Assembly (NCBI GenBank): GCA_034430115.1
Contig: DAOUFG010000184.1
Location: 26,273 to 90,272, forward strand
From: CAIXPS01 sp034430115
GTDB lineage: Bacteria; Chloroflexota; Anaerolineae; J036; Brachytrichaceae
Direction of reading: 5' to 3'
DNA length: 64,000 bases
The position numbers and the translations under genes are program-made. Numbering within the stretch: the first letter of the stretch is position 1; every line of letters begins with the position of its first letter. Of this stretch, positions 9,694-18,451 are shown in pieces. The notes beneath the pieces are model-generated. The model saw only the letters and a program-made list of their open reading frames with translations. It was not told where the DNA came from and made no database searches.

Positions 9694-12600
9694 ATGAAAG
9701 ATGAAGATATCTCCTTGGTTGTCGAGTTTAAGGTCGCCTTGCATTATGGGATTGAAAAGTGTTTTAGCTTCGATGAGATTGTAGATCTCTGTTATCGCTT
9801 AGGAATTGATCCTGAAGAAATCACGGGTACAACGAAAAGCGTACGCATATGGAACCTGATTAACTATGTTGCACGACGTGGAATGCTTGATCAATTGGTT
9901 AGATTAGTAAAAAAACTTCGCCCTTCTGTGTCGCTAGGACCACTTCGTCCTATTATGAAGGAAGATATGAAAGAAGACGAACGTCACTATACAGTGAGTT
10001 GGCAGTCTTTGAAGGCCTCGGGTTATGCCACCTCTAAGCGATATTTCGACAACGCCCGTACGAGCAGTCGATCTTGGTACGATAAATCGCTCTATCTTCA
10101 ACGACAGGACGTGAATGATGCCTTTGAGGATTTTCTAGGCTCGAGCTTTACTGTGTTTCTATTACTGGGAAATTCAGGGGTTGGCAAGACGAACTTTATC
10201 CTTTCGATGGTCGATAAATATACAAGTGAGGACACGATGTGTCCGCTTCTGTATAACGGGGCCAAGTTGGAAACGACGCAATCACTCATCGAAATAATAG
10301 GGCAGAATTTAGGCCTGACGCCAACTATAGGTAGTGCAAATGATCTGTTTAATACGATCTCTCAGATTGACGGTATCAACCGTCATCAGGTTGTTTTGTT
10401 TATAGACGCACTAAACGAGAACCCTAATGCCTCCGTGCTATTAACACAGATTGATAAATTGGTGGACTCTCTCCGATTTCCGTGGTTCAAAGTGGTAATC
10501 AGTTGCCGCCCAGAAGCATGGCGTTCGATAAAGCGTAGTACGGAAAAGACCTATGGTCAGTTGACCTATGATCGGTATTACTGCAGACGTGACAAACACG
10601 CCGTGGGGACAGAATTCGAGGAGTGCTCGAATGATGAACAACAGTTGGGATGGGAAGTAAAACGATTCAGCCACGCGGAACTTCCGATTGTCTATGATAA
10701 ATACCGTCAGGTTTACCACCTGCACACTGCCTATTCGGAATTACCTGGCGAACTAGAGCAGAGGCTGAATGATCCGTTAACTTTGCGGCTAATCTCTGAG
10801 ACAGACAGTAAAGGTCCAATTAAGGACCGTAAACAAATGGCGATCTACGAAGACTACCTTGTTCGTTTGAAGAGAGATGAAAGGCTAAGAGAACAAGACC
10901 TTCATGTACTCCGAAGTGATCTTATTCCGTTTATGCTACCAAAGAATGGTGACTATAAACAAGCGATCAACGAAGTACAGATAGAGAGTGAAGTGACTTC
11001 GAACGGCCGTAAACTATTTGATTGTATTTACAATGATAATCCTTCCAATGGGGAACGACCAAACCAATCATTTATTAACTTAGTGGACAGCGAACTACTC
11101 GTCATACGGCAGAAGTCGGGACTTAAATATGAAGTCGCGTTCAAATATGAACGCTTCTATGACTATTTTGCTGGGGAACGACTCTGCATATTGGCAAAAG
11201 ACACAACTGACCCTCATAGCTTTTTCAAGGATTTAATAGTTAATGTTCTTCCAAGAAAGCCATTTCTATGGGGGGCGATAAAGATGGCTATCATCGAACA
11301 AATCAGAGCAAATGATGCCGAGATTGTTAAAAATTTCTGTTTCACTGATCAAAAACCCATTAAAGAGATGATGGTAAGTGTTCTCGAGGATTTCGGCCTC
11401 GAAGACCTGGGCGCGACAAGCACAGTGTTGAACACTCTTCTTCCAAGTCAGGTACAGCCAAATATGTTGGCTAAGATATGGAGATATCTGCATGCGTCAT
11501 CTATCATCCGCGATCCTGCATCACGAAACGCCAGAAAAATTGCTATAGAGGTGGCCAGCAAGTTGGGGCAATCCTGCATTTTACAAAGGGGATCTCTATA
11601 TAGTGATCCTGAGGTGCGAGCTTCAACAGTACGGTGGTTGTATTACCTGTGGCAACACAACTCAGATGGTCGAACTAAAGGCTTTCAAGTTCTTGAGAGT
11701 ATCTCACTTAACATTTTCGACGGTGTGATCCCAAACAGGGCGGCATTGGAAACTGCATTAGGCTTTTCGTTTTCTATTTTCTTTAGTCATTCGCATGATA
11801 TTGTTGTGCTCGAACGGCTACAAAGAGTATGGAAACCAGTCATTGCTAAAATCTTTTGGCTTAATGAGCGAGATTTACCACTAGTACGTGCGCTAAAGCA
11901 AATCGTAACGGGGTTTGTCCTAGATACTGTTGTGAAACTAGCTTTCAAATTATTGAAAGAAGGCAAGATAGGGGCTTTTTTCAACATCTCTGGCTTGGAA
12001 TCTTTTTTTAAGCTAGGGGATGGGGAGAAGGGTCTTTTTAAGCGCATAACTCAATCAATTGATATAGACAATGACACCACAAAAGAGCAACTTGAGGTTG
12101 ACATTCTCGGGGCTGTTAGTTGCGATAATCTGCTCATGATGGCCCCTTGTTTTCTGACGCTAGTGGCTCATTTCGCAAAGGCACCGAATGAATATCTCCC
12201 CTTACTAAACCAAGCCTATAAAAAAGCCATAGGAATGAGGCGACTAAACTACTACGTGAGTTCCTTCACTTTAGTGCCATATACTGTTCTCGTGGACGAT
12301 TCCAGTAACGACCAGCTATATCATACCTTTGTAGACATGATAAGAACCACCAAAGAGTTTAACAAGAACTATGGGAAGCTGCGATCACGGACCTTCATTG
12401 CACCGAGTGATAGTGACAATCTTGGACCCTACATAGTTGTTGAGTACCTAAGAAGAAATGGCAGCCTTGAGAAAGGATGGTTTGCACAACTCATTGAGGC
12501 TGAACTTGCCGAAAACGCGATTGCCTTTTTCAAAGGGTTGCTATTTGTCGAAATGAAGCTTGTCGCAATTGATGCACATCAGCCTCATGCGGCGCTCCAA

Positions 12601-12960
12601 GTGCTCTCACTATTCTTCAATCAGGGCAGTCAGGAAGTGAAAAAGATGAGCCAAGAGTTCCTTTCCCTAATGCGGATCCACTACCCTGACGAAGTGGATG
12701 ATTTTCTGCTTGAGCACTCAGTATCAGATGAGTACTGCGTTCAAGTAAAGGTCAATGAGCCAATTGAGACTGTTGGAGAACTAATAGGTGCACGCGTTTG
12801 GGATTTTCTCAGAGAGGACATGATACTGGGCTCTCCTGAATTAAGAAGACGTCTTGTTGCTATGTTGACAAAGGCTGGCAATTGTCCAAATGCGCATACT
12901 TGGACTAGGCATGTATTCAGCGAGGTTGCTAATATAGTGTATGGTATGCCAGTGTTGTAA
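9694..12960 (+). CDS. EAD1-STAND NTPase (NACHT-like), predicted defence sensor
   Basis: The start is set at the Met of MKDEDISLVV. An earlier in-frame ATG at 9634 gives a poor leader. Residues ~5-88 fit effector-associated domain 1: FDEIVDLCYRLGIDPEEITG, then WNLINYVARRGMLDQLV, then RP. A STAND/NACHT module follows, with Walker A GNSGVGKT near 160-167 and Walker B VVLFIDALNEN near 233-243, and roughly 600 residues of helical repeats complete the protein. In STAND defence proteins the C-terminal part senses a target and the EAD recruits a separate effector carrying the same EAD. No partner with an EAD1 is recognisable nearby. The gene is clearly more AT-rich than its neighbours and reads against them, which suggests separate acquisition. 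Confidence 0.8.
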   Translation: MKDEDISLVVEFKVALHYGIEKCFSFDEIVDLCYRLGIDPEEITGTTKSVRIWNLINYVARRGMLDQLVRLVKKLRPSVSLGPLRPIMKEDMKEDERHYTVSWQSLKASGYATSKRYFDNARTSSRSWYDKSLYLQRQDVNDAFEDFLGSSFTVFLLLGNSGVGKTNFILSMVDKYTSEDTMCPLLYNGAKLETTQSLIEIIGQNLGLTPTIGSANDLFNTISQIDGINRHQVVLFIDALNENPNASVLLTQIDKLVDSLRFPWFKVVISCRPEAWRSIKRSTEKTYGQLTYDRYYCRRDKHAVGTEFEECSNDEQQLGWEVKRFSHAELPIVYDKYRQVYHLHTAYSELPGELEQRLNDPLTLRLISETDSKGPIKDRKQMAIYEDYLVRLKRDERLREQDLHVLRSDLIPFMLPKNGDYKQAINEVQIESEVTSNGRKLFDCIYNDNPSNGERPNQSFINLVDSELLVIRQKSGLKYEVAFKYERFYDYFAGERLCILAKDTTDPHSFFKDLIVNVLPRKPFLWGAIKMAIIEQIRANDAEIVKNFCFTDQKPIKEMMVSVLEDFGLEDLGATSTVLNTLLPSQVQPNMLAKIWRYLHASSIIRDPASRNARKIAIEVASKLGQSCILQRGSLYSDPEVRASTVRWLYYLWQHNSDGRTKGFQVLESISLNIFDGVIPNRAALETALGFSFSIFFSHSHDIVVLERLQRVWKPVIAKIFWLNERDLPLVRALKQIVTGFVLDTVVKLAFKLLKEGKIGAFFNISGLESFFKLGDGEKGLFKRITQSIDIDNDTTKEQLEVDILGAVSCDNLLMMAPCFLTLVAHFAKAPNEYLPLLNQAYKKAIGMRRLNYYVSSFTLVPYTVLVDDSSNDQLYHTFVDMIRTTKEFNKNYGKLRSRTFIAPSDSDNLGPYIVVEYLRRNGSLEKGWFAQLIEAELAENAIAFFKGLLFVEMKLVAIDAHQPHAALQVLSLFFNQGSQEVKKMSQEFLSLMRIHYPDEVDDFLLEHSVSDEYCVQVKVNEPIETVGELIGARVWDFLREDMILGSPELRRRLVAMLTKAGNCPNAHTWTRHVFSEVANIVYGMPVL

Positions 12961-13530
12961 TGAACTGGTTACTCTGCAAAGTTTCTCTGGTGACACAATA
13001 GGCGTAAGCGCCAAGGGAGATGTAAGATGCAAGCCGAAATGAAAATGGCGCGGTAATGACTGCCTATATTACATGCCGGAGCAAAACACACAGAAATATC
13101 AAGATTTAGTGGCTCATGACTGCACCTCGATAGAGCCGACTCTGCAAGCGTAACTATTTGCCTTGTGGGTGACAACGGCATGACACTTATTATTGCGTTA
13201 TGCCGGATTTTCGTGACTTTAGTCCACGCTTACGGCGTCGTGCTGCTTGTTTGGCCGTACCGGTTGTGCCCATGAAGCACTTCTTCTGTGCACATATGAC
13301 CTGTTAAAGCAATTGCAGCGTGTGATTTAAAATCACGTTTGTTTACAGAATTTGCGTGATCAAGAAAAAGCTGCTATGTTAATGTTGTGTAGGTCTGTGT
13401 TTGGTCAATAAATGACTCGTTACTCTGCTGCTTGTCCTCAGTGAAAAACTCTGGACACCTAATAGCTAGTTCTTATCGAGTCGGGTTGGTTACTGCATAG
13501 CGGATATGAAATGTTGCAAGGGACCAAGTT
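12961..13530. other. 570-base region without a supported gene
   Basis: No frame here looks coding on either strand. The only ordered element is the near-perfect palindrome GTGATTT-A-AAATCAC at 13322-13336, which could be an operator. It lies between the 3' ends of the STAND gene and the replication-relaxation gene and may be degraded flanking DNA of the STAND insertion. Confidence 0.35.
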
Positions 13531-14475
13531 CTACACCAACGCCTGCGCCTCTGTAACGCTGCCACGCAACCAGATCGGATCGAACAGCGCACCTGCCTTG
13601 AACTGGTCTATTGTGGCGAACAGGAAGGCTGTGGCAGTCTCAGACGAGCCGAAACGTGCCGCTGCCTGCTGCAAGTTCCTGGCCCGCTGTTCGCTGGGCA
13701 CCAGCGTCAGAACGCGGTAGCCCACGCCCGGCGCAACGTGATAGCGCTGGTGAAACCTGCCCGATGCCAGATACTCCTTGTACGACAGAATCTTGCGCTT
13801 CCACTGCCGCTCAATCGTCTCCGTGCCCCGGTCAGCCTCCAGGAAGAAGTGTCCCCTGCTCGTGCCCAGCACGAAATAGCCATCCGGCGCAATCGCCAGA
13901 TTCTCGCGCGGACTGCCGGGTGAAAGCTGAATCCAAACCCGTTCGGTCTTCCATGACTTCTGCAATTCGAGGTAGTCCAGCCAGGTGTCGATCCGGCAAC
14001 CTGCCGCCTGGGCCAGCATTTCGAACCGCTGGCGGATGTCTGCTAACAGCAGCGCGTGCTCCAGGTAACTGTGGCCGACCTGGGTCACGTGGCTGTCGGC
14101 ATCCTCTGACTGGCCCCAGTAGTTCACCTGTGCTGCCGGGACGTTGGCCTGTGCCGCCAGCGTCACCGCGCCGCGCCCGGCCAGCCGATAGGCCGGGCCG
14201 GGGTTGTTCATGGGCGGTGAAACGAAGCGCGGGATGCGCTCCAGGTAGCCGTGTTGATACAGGAGCCCCAGCCGCCGCCTGGCGCTCCCCCCTTCGTCAT
14301 TCACCCCGGCAAAGAACATCTCGCTGATCTGCCCACGATGGAGCACCCGATAGCGATGAATAGCTTCCAAAATCCCCATATCCCGTTGGGTCAATTGCAT
14401 GGGGGGTGCCTGGGTCGCCCGCACCTTGTAGCGGTAGTGATGAAGACGGGCGTGGCTGACGGCAGGTGAAGGCAT
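13531..14475 (-). CDS. replication-relaxation family protein (copy 1)
   Basis: The protein fits the replication-relaxation (Rep-relax) family found on plasmids and integrative elements of Gram-positive-like bacteria and Chloroflexota. An N-terminal winged helix (LTQRDMGILEAIHRYRVLHRG near 29-49) is followed by HALLLADIR and a PDGYF core, with ETIERQWKRKILSYKEYL further on. The family is linked to plasmid DNA relaxation and replication control. An alternative start is the Met at 14400. A second, diverged copy lies at 17559-18440, and each is matched by a TraG-like ATPase in the region. Confidence 0.8.
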   Translation of the reverse strand: MPSPAVSHARLHHYRYKVRATQAPPMQLTQRDMGILEAIHRYRVLHRGQISEMFFAGVNDEGGSARRRLGLLYQHGYLERIPRFVSPPMNNPGPAYRLAGRGAVTLAAQANVPAAQVNYWGQSEDADSHVTQVGHSYLEHALLLADIRQRFEMLAQAAGCRIDTWLDYLELQKSWKTERVWIQLSPGSPRENLAIAPDGYFVLGTSRGHFFLEADRGTETIERQWKRKILSYKEYLASGRFHQRYHVAPGVGYRVLTLVPSEQRARNLQQAAARFGSSETATAFLFATIDQFKAGALFDPIWLRGSVTEAQALV

Positions 14476-14889
14476 TGGCAGAACTGGCAGCGATTATAGA
14501 AACCCGGCTCCCCTTTTGCACTAGGCAGTTTTGGCGTTGAAGAAAGTCCAATAAGCAGTCGGGGACGACACGCTCGATTTCACGCTGGCACGATAACACC
14601 TGCTAACACGATCACGACAGATCGATCCCTCGTTGTTACGACCGTTCGTAGCCTCGTGTCTGCGTGCGTTCGAGCGTTCGTTCGCATACCCGAACGGGCG
14701 AATGGGTCTACGTGGAAATCCTCGCCCGGTCGTGAGACACCTCGTATCACGGCATCCTCGTGTGGAAACGGGCTGTGTGTGAATCCAAAACACCCCGACA
14801 AAAAAGAGGGGGGTGAAAAAAGGCCAACTTGACCCCCTAAGTTGGGACAACTCTTGACATGGACTTGGTCGGTGTTCCATGATGGCCTC
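14476..14889. promoter_or_regulatory. divergent intergenic region with CCAACTT inverted repeat
   Basis: It separates the replication-relaxation gene from the rightward ATPase operon. CCAACTT at 14824-14830 and AAGTTGG at 14839-14845 form a 7-base inverted repeat with an 8-base centre. A TTGACA box follows at 14854-14859, though the matching -10 (near CATGAT) is poor. This looks like an operator-promoter for the 14890 operon. Upstream, around 14640-14700, GTTCG is repeated several times without clear order. Confidence 0.4.
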
Positions 14890-15702
14890 ATGTACACCGA
14901 TTTCTTTGGCCTGGCCGAGAATCCTTTCCGCATTACCCCGGACCCGCGTTTCCTGTGGTACTCCGAACAACACCGCGAGGTCAAAGCCAAGATTCTGCAT
15001 CACATTCAGACCCGCAAGGGGCCAGTGTATCTGTTTGCCGACGTAGGCACTGGCAAGACCAGCATCGCCAAGCGAGTGCGCGAGGAGTTGGCCGACGAAC
15101 GGACCAAGAAAGTCGTATTCGTGTTTGCCCCCAATCTCAAAACCAGCAACGCTTTCCTGCGTTTCATCATGAACGAGTTTGGCGTCAAGACCGACCGCAA
15201 TTATGCCGTATCACTCAACAACTTCGAGCAATTCCTGCTGGACCAGTACAAGGCCAGTATCTCACCGGTCCTGCTGATCGACGAGGCACAGAATCTGACG
15301 GGAGATATGCTCAAGCTGATCCACCATCTTTTCAACTTCAATACCGACACGGAATTCCTGATCCAGGTGGCGCTGTTTGGGCAGAATGAGTTGCACGACC
15401 GCATCCATCGCAACAATTCCCTCAGAAGTCGCATGACGCCGGCCCGGCTGAATCCATTTGACCTGGAAGGCACGCGCCAGATGATCGAATTCCGCTGGCA
15501 GGTGGCCGGGGGACAGAAGCCGCCCTTTGATGAGGGTGCGTATGCCGAAATCTACCGGGTGACCAGCGGCAATCCCCGTGATATTGTGAAGTTGTGTGAT
15601 GCGGCCCTGTTACGGGCATTTGTCGACAAGCGATCCATGATTGATCAGGACACGGTGCAGGCCGCCGCGTCGGATGCGTTCGTAATGGAGGAGAAAGGAT
15701 AA
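14890..15702 (+). CDS. ExeA/TniB-like AAA ATPase
   Basis: The start MYTDFFGLAENPF is the standard N-terminus of ExeA-type AAA proteins. An in-frame ATG at 14842 is less likely. Walker A ADVGTGKTS is at 50-58, and Walker B VLLIDEAQNL near 128-137 has the typical DEAQ. The 'RLNPFDLEGTRQMIEFR' lid and 'TSGNPRDIVKLCD' sensor 2 also fit. Relatives act as transposition regulators (TniB) or in DNA uptake and secretion. Here it leads an operon with an RHH and an HTH protein, so a DNA segregation, replication or transfer role on the element is likely. Confidence 0.75.
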   Translation: MYTDFFGLAENPFRITPDPRFLWYSEQHREVKAKILHHIQTRKGPVYLFADVGTGKTSIAKRVREELADERTKKVVFVFAPNLKTSNAFLRFIMNEFGVKTDRNYAVSLNNFEQFLLDQYKASISPVLLIDEAQNLTGDMLKLIHHLFNFNTDTEFLIQVALFGQNELHDRIHRNNSLRSRMTPARLNPFDLEGTRQMIEFRWQVAGGQKPPFDEGAYAEIYRVTSGNPRDIVKLCDAALLRAFVDKRSMIDQDTVQAAASDAFVMEEKG

Positions 15703-15705
15703 CGT

Positions 15706-16065
15706 ATGGGCGTCTTTGACCAACTGGCAGACCTGGACAAAACACCACGGCAGGCGTCGCCTGAACCGCCCAAACCGGCGGTAACAACACCGACTGAGGG
15801 AGTGCAGCCAAAGTCGGTGGATAAGGTCGTCAAAGTCCACAAGACGGCTCAGCGTGAACCGCGAACGGCACCGGTGATCCTGGAGGGACGTCAGAACAAA
15901 CAGCGCATCATCACCCGTTGTTCGTTTGAAATCTACCAGGACCAGATCAATGTGCTGCGCCAGGTCAGCCTGACGGCCAAACTGGCCGGGGATCAGTTAT
16001 CCATTTCCGAAATGGTCCGCGAAGCCCTCGACAATTACTTAACCACCAAGAACCTCAGTCCATGA
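15706..16065 (+). CDS. ribbon-helix-helix-like DNA-binding protein
   Basis: The first ~65 residues are a Pro/Lys-rich disordered leader. The last 50 contain a likely RHH unit (RCSFEIYQDQINVLRQVS, then SISEMVREALDNYL). This design resembles accessory relaxosome or partition proteins. Its ATG follows the ATPase stop by three bases, and its own stop forms an ATGA overlap with the next gene, so the three genes are one operon. Confidence 0.6.
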   Translation: MGVFDQLADLDKTPRQASPEPPKPAVTTPTEGVQPKSVDKVVKVHKTAQREPRTAPVILEGRQNKQRIITRCSFEIYQDQINVLRQVSLTAKLAGDQLSISEMVREALDNYLTTKNLSP

Positions 16066-16472
16066 AGCCCATTGGAGACCTGCTCGAAAAATACCAGAAT
16101 ATCGTCCTGAAAGGGTTCGACCCGGTCTCTGCGGGTGGATTTACACAGGTACCGAATATTCTGCTCAAGTCAAACCTGAGCAGTAATGCGAAAGTGGTGT
16201 ACGCACAACTGCTGGCCTACGCCTGGAGCAATGACCGTTGTTATCCTGGACAGGAACGCATGGCTGAAGATTTGGGAAGTACCAAATCGACAGTCAATCG
16301 GGCAGTGCTCGAATTGCAGGCCACCGGATGGTTGGATGTGGAACGGCGTGGACAGGGGAGAACCAACATCTACGTCCTCAAGTATGTCGTGGGTAAAGCC
16401 CGAGTTGTGGATAGGTCCGGTGTAAAAGCGAGGCTGTTTCCCGCCGATGGGAAACAAGAATCCCACCTGTGA
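16062..16472 (+). CDS. helix-turn-helix protein, replication-initiator-like
   Basis: Residues ~28-95 form a winged helix of the HTH_36 type (LSSNAKVVYAQLLAYAW, CYPGQERMAEDLGSTKSTVNRAV, GWLDVERRGQGRTNIY). This is common in plasmid and phage replication initiators such as DnaD/RepA-like proteins. The protein is short (136 residues) with no further domain visible. It shares an ATGA overlap with the RHH gene. A regulator is an equally good reading. Confidence 0.65.
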   Translation: MKPIGDLLEKYQNIVLKGFDPVSAGGFTQVPNILLKSNLSSNAKVVYAQLLAYAWSNDRCYPGQERMAEDLGSTKSTVNRAVLELQATGWLDVERRGQGRTNIYVLKYVVGKARVVDRSGVKARLFPADGKQESHL

Positions 16473-16730
16473 ATCTCTGGTTTCCCACCGGTGGATTTCA
16501 GAACAGCTTCAATTTAGCCTGCGCCAATAATATAGAGATGAGAATACTCAGATGAAGAATACCCAGTAGAGAACGATTAGGGAGTTTTTGGGGGATAAAG
16601 GATCTAGTGTCTTCGTTTACTCCTATACGAGTTCAAAGTTTTAAACGTTGATAAACACAAAGGGGATTGTGAATAACAACAGATTAGTTGGAGTTGAATC
16701 TCAACCAGTTTTGTTCTAGACTCGCCAACA

Positions 16731-17222
16731 ATGGCGGAGGCTGAACAACCATTAGCAAATAATGAATCTGTTCCTCGGGGTGGTTTGTACTTCTCGGAGC
16801 AATTCATATCAGCGGCACCTGTGAACCAAGGAGTCGATATCTTGGTGGACTGGTTAGCTAATGGCACACTTTACGACGCTACAAGGGAAGCTAAAGGTAG
16901 AGGGATCGTAACCGAGGAACAAGCCCAAATGGCTCAAAAAGCTTTGTGGCTTTATACACAAACAAAACAATTAGTGCTTAGTACTGAAGATAACTCTTTG
17001 CCTAAACCTGACGCTAGTCGGTTCCCCATAAAAACGCCGAGAAATCTAGAGTACATGAGTACACCTACTTTTAGGAAAGGTCGTTTGTTTGCTCTCACAG
17101 AAATGCTAGACGAAGTGATGAAGTTGCGTCGTGAACGCCAAGCGATAGACTATTTGTTTGACCAAGCTAAGGGATCTGTCCCTTCTGCTTTCTCTGATGC
17201 CATTGATTCTATAGATATGTAA
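16731..17222 (+). CDS. uncharacterised soluble protein
   Basis: A 163-residue protein with a mixed, largely helical composition and no motif I recognise. It stands alone after a ~260-base AT-rich spacer, and its codon use is more AT-rich than the operon upstream. It could belong to the mobile element or be a later insertion. The start ATG is preceded by no strong ribosome-binding site. Confidence 0.5.
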   Translation: MAEAEQPLANNESVPRGGLYFSEQFISAAPVNQGVDILVDWLANGTLYDATREAKGRGIVTEEQAQMAQKALWLYTQTKQLVLSTEDNSLPKPDASRFPIKTPRNLEYMSTPTFRKGRLFALTEMLDEVMKLRRERQAIDYLFDQAKGSVPSAFSDAIDSIDM

Positions 17223-17558
17223 CCCCCTACATGCTTATACGCGTTTCCCTTTCGGCAACCATTTGTGTGATATAAAGAAGTTGGTGTAGGTTTGACTGAC
17301 AGGACTCTGTAATTCTTAAAAAGAGAGGGGGTGATGTGATACGAATAACCCCTACGTGGTCTGTGCAGGTGCCGTCTGCTTCTGGGCCTTCTGTTTTCTA
17401 ACAGATTGGTTCTTGCGGTGGTTAGGTGAACGCATGCGACGGCGTTCGCGGTAGGTTTGTATCTACCATCTGCCTCCTTCCGGCCTAAGTTAGAGGGGTA
17501 TTGTTGGTTCTTGCCTACACCGTCATTGTAGCAAATAGTGTCAAGCCTTGTCCACAGT
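17223..17558. other. intergenic region without supported feature
   Basis: This stretch lies between convergent genes (16731-17222 rightward, 17559-18440 leftward). I see no clear terminator hairpin with a T-run on either strand, and no repeat or small gene. Confidence 0.4.
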
Positions 17559-18440
17559 TTAAGTAGTGTCCCCCTTGGCGAATGTGGAGACGAGGAGTGG
17601 AGCAGGAGCCTCTTTTTGCCCGGAGAACCAGACTGGTGCGGTAAAGAAATCATCTGCTATTGCTTGTTTGTGGGAAATCCAGAAGTGGAAAGATAGTGGT
17701 AGGTTTTTAGCTGTCCGCCGCACATTATCCAGCCGTCGGCCGGGTTTTTTAATAATGAACAGCACACGAACCTTGTTAGTCCCATATCGCTTCTCACACC
17801 GGCCACTCTCGAGATACAGTTGGTAGGCACGGAACTTACGTTCGATAGTTGTAAGCCCTTCCGTTCCGGCATCATATTCGAGGAGAAAGTGAAAGGTACC
17901 GCCCTCATCTATGACTGTAAAATACCCGTCCGGAATTATGGGGACCGAGTGATTTTCAATTGGCACTCGGTCGTAGCTCGCTTTGGTAGCCAGGTCGTCC
18001 AGCCAAGCTGCAATTTGTAATCCGTGTCGTCGGGCGGACAGTTCGGCATCGATACGGATATCGGCGAGGGCCAGGGTATGATCTAAGGACAGTGGGTTAA
18101 CGATCTTTCCTTTATAGGCGTGGACTTGGTCTTTGCTTAATCCGCGCTCCGCTTGTAGTAGCTCAATCCCACGCCTATCCAGCGTATATAGTGCTTCCCC
18201 AGTGACAAAGCCGTTTGTATATAGTCTTCGAAGGTATATATGCTGCCACAGATGTAGCAAGCGGTCCTGAGTTGTATTACGGGATGGAAAGTGTAGGCGT
18301 TGGATCTGAGACTGCGACAGAAGTCGGTATTGGTTTACTGAGGCAATGACGTCCTTGTCTCGCTTAGTTAATACAAAGCGCTTCGGGTTAGCCTCTCTTT
18401 CGAAGCGGCTCGCTCGCTTGGATGGTTCACCGGTGGTCAT
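17559..18440 (-). CDS. replication-relaxation family protein (copy 2)
   Basis: It has the same layout as the protein at 13531-14475: a winged helix near 20-80 (LTKRDKDVIASVNQYRLLSQSQ), SLDHTLALADIRID, IPDGYFTV and TTIERKFRAYQLYLESG. The two copies are clearly diverged rather than a recent duplication. It starts 11 bases after the stop of the large TraG-like ATPase gene, so the two form a transfer operon. Confidence 0.8.
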   Translation of the reverse strand: MTTGEPSKRASRFEREANPKRFVLTKRDKDVIASVNQYRLLSQSQIQRLHFPSRNTTQDRLLHLWQHIYLRRLYTNGFVTGEALYTLDRRGIELLQAERGLSKDQVHAYKGKIVNPLSLDHTLALADIRIDAELSARRHGLQIAAWLDDLATKASYDRVPIENHSVPIIPDGYFTVIDEGGTFHFLLEYDAGTEGLTTIERKFRAYQLYLESGRCEKRYGTNKVRVLFIIKKPGRRLDNVRRTAKNLPLSFHFWISHKQAIADDFFTAPVWFSGQKEAPAPLLVSTFAKGDTT

Positions 18441-18451
18441 GTTCTATCCCT

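Noticed and set aside
14640..14710. Clustered GTTCG repeats, considered as iterons
   Set aside because: Spacing and orientation are irregular and the unit is only five bases, so chance in GC-rich DNA is likely.
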